A DNA stretch of 64,000 nt, from contig JANTQA010000036.1 of NCBI GenBank assembly GCA_027625915.1, positions 6,593,001 to 6,657,000 of the forward strand. The letters run 5' to 3'. Every line of letters begins with the position of its first letter. The first letter of the stretch is position 1. The notes under the pieces are model-generated. The model searched no databases. It was not told the DNA's origin and saw nothing but the letters and a program-made list of their open reading frames with translations. Of this stretch, positions 44,126 through 54,305 are shown in pieces. The position numbers and the translations under genes are program-made. The stretch comes from Anaeramoeba flamelloides (lineage: Eukaryota; Metamonada; Anaeramoebidae).

Positions 44126-47100
44126 ATGAGTTCTCAGAGTAATTCACCAACAAGATCCCGATCACCATCCCGATCAAGGTCTAGGTCTAGATCTAGATCA
44201 CGTTCAAGATCTCAATCACCTTATCAAAGGAATTCATATAGAAGCCCACCAAGAAGGTTTGATTGTTTTTTTTTTTTTTTTTTTTTCATTTTGGTTATTG
44301 TGTTGTTTAACAACAAATTTATTTATTTTTATAAATCTTGTTAAAACCAATACATTAAGACGATCACCTTATCGCCAAAGATATAGGAATTACAGGAGCC
44401 GATCACCACCAAGAAGAAACTATTCAAATAAGTAACTTATTTTATATTTTTCTTTATTCTTTTATACTAGTTTCACCTTTACTAAGCAAATTCTGTTTTT
44501 TTCACCAATTCTCGAATAATTAATAGTGACTACAGAAACACTACAAATTGTCTTTATGTTGGAAATTTGGTTCGTTAAATATTACCTTTTTTCTTTTTTT
44601 TTTTTTTTTTTCTTTTTTCTTTCCAAAAAAAAAAAAAAAAAAAAAAAAACACCTCTATTACACTTTTTATCTTGACCTTTTTCAAACAAAAACATTACAA
44701 CTCTTTTTTAGTGAGACTCTTTTGGATTAATACAAAAACCCATCGAGTTATCATTCAAATCTCCAATAAAACAAAAGTTAAGGATAAAATACATATTTAG
44801 GGATATGAAAGCTGAAAGATCAAAATAATATTTCCACGAGCATTAAAGATGAGGAAAATAGTCTTACAGCTCGGATTAATTTGATTTACTTCTGGCTTTG
44901 AACATTTTTTTTTTTTTATTTTTTTACATTTTTTTTTTTAATTTTTTTTTTCTATCAAAACAAACAAAATACAAAATTTAATAAAAACTAAAACAAAATT
45001 TAAACTTTAGTCAAGACTAAAATACGTTAAATTGGTTATTTAATTCTTGATTTTTGAAATTATTTTGGAAACATTATTTTTTTTTCTTTTTTTATTTTTG
45101 CAAAAAAAAAAGAAACAATTTTTTTTTAATAACCCCCGCCTGATTGATTTAAACGAAAAGTTCGATTTTAATCTATTTTTCTTCTCGGCACTGATAAATT
45201 CAAAAAAATATAATAAAATTTTTCGTTCAGTTTCCATTTTATCAAATTTGGTTAATTGCTTTCAAAACAGTTCCCACACAAAGAATATTCCAAATATGAC
45301 TAATAATTTTATAAAGTTTCTTTACACTTAGACTTCATAAAATGCTTTGTTCAAAGCTGAGGTAAAGAAATTCCCAAAATAGAAAACATGAAACAAAAAT
45401 TTTCAAACATTAATTTGAATTTATTAGTAGTGAATACTATCAAAATAAAATGTTTTTTCGAGATCAATCATTGGCAATCTAATGGGAGATACAAATTTGG
45501 CTTATTGGTTATATATCCAGATCTCGGATAAATTCGCAAAAGTGCAGTTTACATCATTAACTATCGTTTGAGAGACAATTTTTTTAATTTTGGGAGTATT
45601 ATAAAAACAGTTCTAAATGAAGTGTATTGAAATATAACATTCCAAAAAACAAGAATAACAGGGGTTGTAAGTTTAATTTAGATACAAGTTGACCAAAATA
45701 ATATAACTTTACAAAAAAGTTAAAAGAGATTACCATTGTGGAAAAAAAGTGAAACACGGTTTTTAATTGGTAACATTAATAGAACCTGAAAATGAAAAGT
45801 CAGATCAACCAATAAAAGAATAAATAAATAAATAAAGACAAAATGAAAGATTCAACACAATAACAGTTTTTTCAATACTATCTTTTGGTATGGGTTTTTC
45901 TTTGATTGACCAATTATTAAAAATTTTTTTTAAAAAAATTGACTATTTTTAAGATCTCCAAAATTACTCAAACAATTTCGATAAATGAAAGTAGATTTAA
46001 ATTGTGTTTGTTGGCTTGATTGAAAATAATATAATGGATTATTATTTGAAGCTAATTGGCCTCTTCTTTTATTTGATTTTACTTTTCGTTTTCAGTATTG
46101 TTCCCAATGAAAAACTATGTTTCACTTTTTTCCCTGTTTCACTTTTTTTCCACAACAGTAATCTTAATTTTCAATAATTACTTGGATTTCTTTGATTTTT
46201 TTTTTTTTTTATTTATTTTTTGAATAAACAATACTCTTGAATATTGTGACATTTAAAAATTATAAAAAAAAAAAAAATGTCAAACAGTTGATACTTTTCT
46301 AGTATAATATGAACTTATTAAGTTCATCAACTAACTTTAAATATCAAATTGAATTTAATTTCCAAAGAACTTTGAGCCAAACGTAAATGTGTGCAACTTC
46401 TATTTCTGGATTTTTTTTTTTTTTTTTTTTCTGATTTCTTTAGACATCATGATGATTTCCATCTCAAACACTCAAATTAATGAGGAGTGTACAAGTTGTC
46501 TTTCAAAATAAAGCAGGATAAAAATCCTTTTAAATATATGTTACTGAAAATTAAAAATAAATCATTAAATAAAAAAAAAAAAAATAACCATTTGGGAAAG
46601 GGGGTCTAACAGGGAAAAAAAGTTAAACATGGTTTTTAATTGGTAACATTAATAGAACCTGAAAATTCAAAAGTAAGATCAACCAATAAAATAATAAATA
46701 AATAAGACAAAATGAAAGATTCAACACAATAACAGTTTTTTCAATTCTACCTTTTGAAGGGGTTTTTCTTTGGTTGATCTATTATTAAAAATTTGTTGAA
46801 AACAGTTTTTTTAATACTATCTTTTGGTACGGATTATTTCTTTGATTGATCTATTATTAAAAATTGTTGAAAAAATTGACTATTTTTGAGGATCTCCAAA
46901 ACAACCACTCATCGAATTCAATATGAAAGTAGATTTAAATTGTTTTTGTTGGTTCATTCAATTGAAAATAATATAATGGATTATTATTTGAAGTTAATTT
47001 GGTTCTTCTCATTAATTGATTTTACTTTTCCTTTTCAGGAAGGTCATCCAATTAAAAATTGTTATGAACCTTTTTTCCCAAACATTAATTAAAGATTGTA

Positions 47101-50100
47101 ATTTTTTAATTTTTTTTTTCATTTTCTTGTAAGAAATCAAAAAGATAATCCCCATTCCAAAAATTTATACCCATTCAAATTTAAAAATAGCAAAAAAAAA
47201 ACTCAATTGTTTTTTATTTTCAAAACTTAATATTAAATCACGTTTCAAGTTATTCAAGTATTAATATTTTTATATCTGCCCATTTTTATCGAAAGAAAAG
47301 AAAAAAAAATATTAAATAAAAAAATAAAAACCGATGTATGTCCAAAATGATGAAACGAGTTGAACAAAAAATTGTATTTCTAAATTTGTTGAAATTTCAC
47401 CAACAATTATTGATCGATCAAATGATAAGATACCATTAACGAATCGTATTCGTTGTTTTTTTCCGTTTAACTAAACTCAACTTTAACTTTTTTTCAATCA
47501 TTTTAGAAAAAATTACGAGATCCAAATGAAACAGATTAAGTAACTGGGAAAAAGAAAAAAAAAAAAAACAAAAAAACAAAAAATGATAAAAAAAGTTTGC
47601 AAATTCAAAATTATTACCAAATTTCAATGGAATTAATATTGTTATTCTTTAAACTTGTTTTAATTGTATCCAAATTTTTGGAATTTAGTTTTGATAGATA
47701 ATTTTTTTTACGTTAATCATATCTTAATAATTTGATCAAAACAACAACTTATTATTCGGGATTAATTATAGATAGTAAAACTTTTCTGATTAACCAAATA
47801 TAATTTTGAAAGGGATACAATTAATTTCTCTCGAAGGTATTTCCAAAAAAGTTTGGCATTTTTTTTATATTTCAAATAATATTTTCTTTTTAAGGTAATT
47901 CTACACCCCAATTCAAAATTTTTAACACACCTCAATTCAATTTTTTAAAAAAAAATCTTATTCAATAAATTTTATTAGAAATGCCAAACGAGAACCATTT
48001 AATAATTGAAATGTTAACAATTATTTATAAATTACAATACTCACAAAACAAAAAAATATAAAATTCTTAAAGCCCTATTATCATTATAAAAGCAAAAAAT
48101 GTCCATTTTTTTTTGTCATTTTTTTTTAAATTAATTTTTTTGGAATATCTTTAAGTTATAGTTTTGAACCAAGTGTTTGGCTAGGTTTGAATAGTAATCA
48201 ATATAACATTCCAGACAACCTTTTGTTCATGGAGTTTTTGAAAAAGGAGATTGAAAAAAAAATGACAAAAAAATGGCTATTTTTTGCTTTTATACTGATA
48301 ATAGGGCTTTAATACTAATAAATAAATATTGTGCTAAAATTTTTGGAAATGGATGAAACAAAAAAATATATTGGATTTATTGTTAAGAGCTAGATGAGAT
48401 CTCATCTAATATGTTAAAGAGAGAATTTTGAAGTGACTAAATTTGAGACTTCTAATTCAAAGAGTATCTATAAAAAAAATGTAAAAGTAAATTTGTTTAA
48501 AATTTATTAACAATTATTGATTGATCAAAAGGTTAGATATCATCAACTAATTTTATTTGAGTTCTACTATTTAAAAGAACTCAGCTTTAATCTAATATCA
48601 ATTGTTTGAAAAAAATTGTTGATCGAATGAAACAGATTACTTAATTCAAAAAAATGAAATGAAAACAAAAAACTAAAAAATAAAAAAAATAATTTTCATA
48701 TCTTTCAAAAAATCAAAATTATTTCCAATTTGAATGAAATTATATTATTGTGATACGTTTAACTGTTTTAACCCTTTTAAAAATTGCGAATCAGTTTATT
48801 TGTTAATCGACAATATAAAATTAAGTGAAATATCAATACTAACTGAATCAGAACCTATTGGATATATTCCAAATAATGTTCATTAAAAGAATTCGAAAAA
48901 ATGAAAAAAAAAAAAAACACATTATTTTTGGAGAAAATGAAGTCCATAGACAAATTCAATAAAAAAACTGACAACACGATAAAGATTTAAACATTTTTTT
49001 ATTGAGTGGAAAATTTCTTCGATTTTTCTTTCCCTGATAAATTTATTAGAGATTTTAACACCTTTGTAAAAAAATTTTTTACGATGAAAAAGAAAAAATA
49101 AATAAAAAATATTTTTAAACTTTACTCAGATAGAGACAAAGAAATTTTCAAGTTGCCAATCTATGGACATAATTTAAAGTATTGAGACAAAGCGAAATAA
49201 CCTTTTCAAAAAAGATACCTTTTGGTCTATAAAACACTTTTGGATAAAGACATATATATATATATATATATATATAGGGAAAATTATTAAATTTCAAATT
49301 TGGTCAGATTTCATTTTTTTCAAAATAGTCAATTACATTGAAATATATTTACTGTAGGTATTTAAAAAACATCTTTACGGGTATGTTAAGGTATGTTAGG
49401 GCAGGTTAGAGTAGGTTTTTGGTGTTTGAATGGTATACTAGAAAATTTTGGCAAGGATTTTGAAAAAAAAAAAGAATTTAGAGAGGAATTATACTTTCGC
49501 AACTTGTGTTAAGGGGTAAAAAATTTTTCACTTAACTTTGGTGGATAAAATTGGATTTGGAACAAATTTTTAAAAATATTTATTATTGATGATTTCAAAA
49601 TTTTGGATTTTCTACAATTTAGTAATAAAATAATACCAATCACAAAATAATCATTTTGCTTTTTCCTCCAAAGTTCTATAAAAAAACATTAAAAACTTTC
49701 ATACTAAAGATAATAATCAAGAAACTCTTCAAAAATATGAAAAATTTCAATTTGACCAATTTTGAAATTTAATAATATACCCTATATATATATAAGCAAA
49801 AGCCAGGCTGGATAATTAATAATATAATTAATTTCTAGAAATGATTTACTTTAATTCATTACAAATACATCTCATTTTCAAATGGAAATCAGATTTTTCA
49901 AAAAATATTTACAGACCAACTAGATTTTTTTTTCGAATTTTTGAAAAGAGTCAACTTTACTGAAAGAATATAAAAAAATTCAAACTTTGACAAATATAAT
50001 GGAATACAACAACACTTACAAATCGAATTAAATCGAATTGAATAAATTTGAAATTGAAAGTAAAAAATTTACTTTAAATTGGAGAAATCAAAGTAAGCGA

Positions 50101-52647
50101 AAGAATAATACAAGAAAAAATTTATTTTTTTTTTCACAAACTTTTGTATTTTTTTTATAAAAATTATTTGATTTTTATGGAGTTTTCTTTTACAACTTGT
50201 TAAACTTATAAATTCGAATATTTTTTTTTTGTCTTGACCTTTCCTTTGTTTCATTTATTTTTTTCAACAAAAACCAATACAATTCCAAATTATCATTTTT
50301 TAGAGAGTATTTTACATTTTGGATATGAAGAACATCCATGAAAGTGGCTCTACTCTTAATTGCTTTTTTTTTTTTTAATTTGATTCTTACATTTCCAAAC
50401 AAGAATATTTATTTTCGTCACTTACAAAAAATATAAAAAAAAATAATTGCAATAAATATTCAATCTACTTATACCATTAGCGAAATAGAAACAAATATTG
50501 AATTTTTACATCATCATTCTAAATAAAAAATTTAGAAAACTGGAAAGTGTTTTATCGGTTTTCAATGATAATTTTATTAAAAATCTTTCATTCATTACAA
50601 ATTTTTAAAATTAATTAATTCGTTAATTTCTTAAAAAAAACATTTTCACAAATAGTTATCATTCAAATAATAACAAAAATAAAACCCTTAACAAAAAAAA
50701 AAATATTAATAGATAAAATTTGATTATATTACTTTAAATTGCCTTTCTAACACCTTTTTATTATTTGAACTACAGAATAATTCATAATTTTTATTAAAAA
50801 ATAAAAAAAAAAAAAAAAAGATAAAAATTATTTTAATTTCATTTTTCTCTAAAATATTCTACAACCTTATTATAAATGTTTTTATCAATATGATTTTTCT
50901 TTTTATTAATTCCACTATAACATTCAATTAAATAGGCATATTCAGTTGATGAAAGAGAATTGGAACATGCATTTGGCGAATGTGGTGAAATTTCAAGAAT
51001 TATGATTGGATATGATCACCTTGCTGGACATTCAAAAGGTATAAAATATAGTTTTACAATTTTTGTTTTTTTAACAATAACAAAAAATTCATTAATTTTA
51101 ATTTCCTCTTTTTATTTTCTTACTATTTATCTATTTATTTTGTGTTTATATTTTATTATAGGGTTTGATTATAATATTTATTCTTATTATATATATATAT
51201 ATATATATTTAATTAACATTTCTATCATTTTTTAACTTTGTTTGGAAACTGTTTTATTTTTTTTATCCAAAAATCTTGGAAAGAAAAAAAGAATTAACAA
51301 AGAAGAAAATAAATTTATTATCAAATTAAAAAAGATATAAAAACAGAAATGGAAAGAACAAATCTTTTATTTTAATAAAAATAAAATAAAGTATGCTTAT
51401 TTTTTAAGTCAAAATTAAAATTTAGTTCTTTAATATTTAAGCAAAAATAAAAAAAATCTTTCCAATTTTACAAATATTCCAAAGTATTATGAGTAATTTT
51501 GAAACAATAATCAAAATTTAGGAAAATTTTGTTACAATTAATTATCTGTATTTTTTTTTGTTGCTGTTCTTATTTTTACAAGTATTAATTATTGCAAAAA
51601 AACCCACCTCAAATAAAAGATTTTCAAAAATCCAAATTATGTATAAAGTTAAAAAACAAATAATTAAAAAATTTAAAAAATGATTTTCTCAAATTCCAGT
51701 TAAGAATTTAAATCAAATAAATGTTTCTAATTGTCAATATACCCCCTTTTAACTTTTTTTTTAATAAATTTAAAAATTTGATTCAAATAGATATGGTAAG
51801 TTATCGATTTTCATCATTTTTTTTTTTTTTTTATTTTTATTTTTTATTATAGTTGTCAACTGTATAAAATATCATTGTTAAATGAACAATTCTTTTTGTT
51901 ATAATTTCTTTATGTTTTTTTGCAATTTCGAAATTAAAAGGATTTGTAACATTTGTAAGACGCGAAGATGCAGAATACGCTTTTGACAGATTCCATCAAA
52001 GATTTTATAAAGGGAGAAGATTAAGACTTGACTGGGACCAAGGAATTAATAAAAAAAGTAATCTTCCATCACAAAACTATAGAAGAAATTATCCCCCAAG
52101 AAGAAGGTACAACAGAAATTTCTCACTTTCACAGTCTCGCTCCCGATCCCGATCCCGATCCCGATCTAGATCACGCTCAAGATCACGCTCTCCTTACCGC
52201 ACTCGTTCTCGCACACCATCCCGTTCAAGATCACGCTCAAGATCACGCTCTCCTTACAACACTCGTTCTCGCACACCATCCCGTTCAAGATCGAGATCGA
52301 AATCTCGCTCACGTTCAAGATCACGCTCAAGATCACGCTCGAGATCTCGCACTCGTTCTCGCACACCATCCCGTTCAAGATCGAGATCTAGATCCCGATC
52401 CCGATCCCGTTCTAATAACAAATCTGAAAACGAAAATAAAAGCAATAAAGAGTTAGACAATGAAAAGCCCAATTCAAACCCAGAAAATGGGGAAAAAAAA
52501 GAAGACGAAAAAGATAACGAAGATAATAATGAAAATGAAAATGAAAATAAAAATAAAGATGACTCTCAAAACAAAAAAGAAAATGATTCAAATTTAGAAG
52601 TTAATCAAGTTGAAAAAGAAAACTCCATAAAAATCAAAAATAATTAA
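44126..52647 (+). CDS. RS-RRM-RS splicing factor, Tra2-like, five exons
   Basis: Exons: 44126-44256, 44360-44431, 44527-44569, 50936-51038, 51941-52647. They give 1056 nt, 351 aa. Intron phases are 2, 2, 0, 1. Exons 1-2 encode an N-terminal RS domain (TRSRSPSRSRSRSRSRSR). One RRM follows: NCLYVGNL (RNP2) ends exon 3, AYSVDERELEHAFGECGEIS is in exon 4, and GFVTFVRREDAEYAF (RNP1) starts exon 5, ending at KGRRLRLDWD. A long second RS domain and an Asn/Glu/Lys-rich acidic tail complete it. The RS-RRM-RS order is that of Transformer-2 proteins, which bind purine-rich exonic enhancers. Other SR-like nuclear proteins are possible, since the linker after the RRM is not diagnostic. That exons 3 and 4 are 6.4 kb apart but together complete one RRM is the main evidence for a single gene. 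Confidence 0.8.
45731..46159. mobile_element. CTGTTGTGG-family MITE in splicing-factor intron 3
   Basis: TA-flanked ends: CCATTGTGGAAAAAAAGTGA at the left and the inverse of CTGTTGTGGAAAAAAAGTGA at the right. It is 429 bp and non-coding. TA duplication with these ends suits Tc1/mariner-type elements. Near-collinear with 46607-47040. Confidence 0.7.
46607..47040. mobile_element. CTGTTGTGG-family MITE with internal tandem duplication
   Basis: It begins near caggg-aaaaaaagttaaacat and follows the 45731 copy (attcaacacaataacagttt). A block of about 70 bp (aacagttttttcaat ... ttattaaaaattgttgaaa) is present twice at 46730-46875. The right end has lost the terminal GTGG. The ORF at 46886-47092 is within this repeat. 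Confidence 0.55.
47148..47692. mobile_element. AATTCAAAATTTT-family, CCCCATTCC subfamily
   Basis: The left end ccccattccaaaaatttata and the right end ccaaatttttggaatttagt are inverted partners. Internal blocks (aatttgttgaaatttc, gatcgatcaaatgataagat) match 9785-10325. Non-coding; in splicing-factor intron 3. Confidence 0.55.
47900..48797. mobile_element. AATTCAAAATTTT-family element, middle layer of nest
   Basis: The left end is caccccaattcaaaattttt; the right end is aaaaattgcgaatcagttta. It is collinear with 29461-30008 on both sides of a 246-bp TTAA-flanked insertion. A short extra block near 48410-48480 resembles 31500-31560. Confidence 0.55.
48067..48312. mobile_element. TTAA-flanked MITE (AGCCCTATTATC family), innermost layer
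   Basis: TTAA at 48067-48070 and 48309-48312. The arms AGCCCTATTATCATTATAAA and the inverse of AGCCCTATTATCAGTATAAA extend about 55 bp each. The related uninterrupted copy near 29629 (attctcaatactaat) represents the empty site: here attcTTAA-element-TTAAtactaat. Piggybac-like target choice. Nearly identical arms suggest a recent insertion. Confidence 0.8.
49277..49782. mobile_element. Foldback element within a TA-repeat context
   Basis: The left arm gggaaaattattaaatttca and the right arm, inverted, gggtatattattaaatttca extend to about 48 bp each. Runs of TATATA adjoin both ends (49254-49276 and 49783-49793). The interior has a degenerate repeat ggtatgttaaggtatgttag. No ORF. The superfamily is unclear because the target duplication merges with TA repeats. 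Confidence 0.6.
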
Positions 52648-54305
52648 AAAAAAAATATATATATAAGGAAAATTAAAGATCATTGGATTTTTTAGATTGA
52701 AAATTTTACCCCTAAACAATTCCCAATTTATTATTATATTTTTCTTTCTTTAATTCTTAATTTTTTTTATTTTATTTTTTTTTTTCCTTTCTTTACCAAA
52801 TTCTATTAATTTTTTAATTTTTTTTTAAAAAAAAAATGTTGTGCTATATTTTTATTTCTGACAACTCAATTTTAATTGACACTGAAACGGGTTAATAATT
52901 ATATGAAACTATAATTGTCTGGATTTTGGTTTCCGATTTTCTGATCTCAATTAGATTAAAAATTTTATGTTTTTTTTTTTGTTTTATTTTGTTTAGTTTG
53001 TAAAAAAATATATTAAAAAGGTTGTTTAATCAAACTTTAATTTTTAATTATGATTTAGTATCTATGAATTATGAAAGTGAAATATTATTCTTTAAAAAAT
53101 ACAAAAAATCATATACTGATAAATTCAAAGAAATATCAGAAAAATTTTAATTCGTTTTCCATTTAACATATTTGTTTACACAAGCTTTGATTAGCCCTTA
53201 ATATATGTTTAAATGTGTAGAAACTTTGTAATTTGTCTTGACTTTCAAAAGATTCTTTCTCTTGAGTTGTGATAAGAGATAGTTCATTGAGATTTAAAAA
53301 TGGAAATTGAACTAAAAATTTAATAAAATAAATTTGAATTTATCAGTATTGTTCATTCCAAAAAAAAAAAAAAAAAAATGGGAAAGTCAGAAAAATGATA
53401 TATTTTGAAAAGTATTATGGAAGAATTTTAAATTATACCCCACCATCCTTTTACTTGTATTCCTGAAGGAAAATTTAAATCGGAGTCATAAATGCAATGA
53501 TTATTATTAAATGGGAATAATTCAAAAATTTTTATGTTATAAAATTAATTCTTTGAAGATTTTTTTATTTTAATTTGTTCAGAAATAATAATTTATCTTT
53601 TTCATAGGTAGGGTACTTACCAATATTAAGTGATCAACATTTAATATTATTTTCTTCTTGTATCTCTCAATCATAAGGTACAAACTCTAATTTGAAATGT
53701 TTTTTGATAGTATAATAAAATCTAGATGTAAACAATTAGAGAATTGTTGAACTTAACAGATAACTGAAAATTTTGATTAATTAAGAAATAATTTTGCTTT
53801 TTTCTATTATGAAATATTATTTTGAATGTTGTAGAGTGCTTAGAGTCCCTATTTTTTTTTTTTTTTTTTATTTTATTATATTTTTGGGTTAATGAAAGAA
53901 ATACAAAGAAAAATTTCCAAAGAAAAAGTAAACTTGAGAAAAGTGAATACCTCAAATCTTTGGAAAAAAGAAAAATCATACATTTATAGGTGCAAATGAA
54001 AAAATATTCTGAGTTTATCTTGAGTTTTCAATTTATTTCAAAAAATAATATATTATCTTGTCAAAACAGAAAATCTAGGTACTCTTTTGTGCCCTTTATT
54101 TATTAACAAGAAAAACAACTAAAACCATAAAAAGTATTAATAAAATTTTATTTTTTAAAATAAATATTCTGGTTTGAATCTTTTAAATATAAAAAGAAAA
54201 AATGAAAAAAAAAAGGATAAATAAAATACTAAAAATCACAAAAACAAAATAGAAAACAAAAAAATAAAACTTGTTTTTAAACAATCAAGAAATAAATCCT
54301 AATTT
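52648..54305. other. Convergent spacer, no gene seen
   Basis: AT-rich sequence between the splicing-factor gene and the 766-aa protein gene. Fragments near 53828 (gtagagtgcttagagtccct) and 54072 (aatctaggtactcttttgtg) resemble motifs of the compound-palindrome family. Otherwise I see only homopolymer runs. Confidence 0.5.

Larger units (their letters stand above)
47833..49125. mobile_element. GGTATTTCC-family element split by a nested insertion
   Basis: The left end gaaggtatttccaaaaaagt starts at 47836. Family sequence stops at about 47899, where a second element begins, and resumes at about 48798 (tttgttaatcgacaatataa, actgaatcag) up to about 49125. The right terminus is degraded. This is the outermost and oldest layer of a three-level nest in intron 3. 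Confidence 0.55.

Noticed and set aside
49350-49430. Telomere-like GGTATGTTAAGG/GTTAGGGCAGG repeats
   Set aside because: Only about four degenerate units inside a foldback element; not a telomeric array.
52028-52456. Plus-strand frame rich in Asp/Pro and His/Ala dipeptides
   Set aside because: It is an out-of-frame reading of the RS-repeat coding exon of the splicing factor; the RRM-containing frame is the coding one.
26427-52647. Functional clustering of splicing genes (kinase and Tra2-like factor)
   Set aside because: They are 15 kb apart with unrelated genes between and separate flanks; co-location looks incidental.
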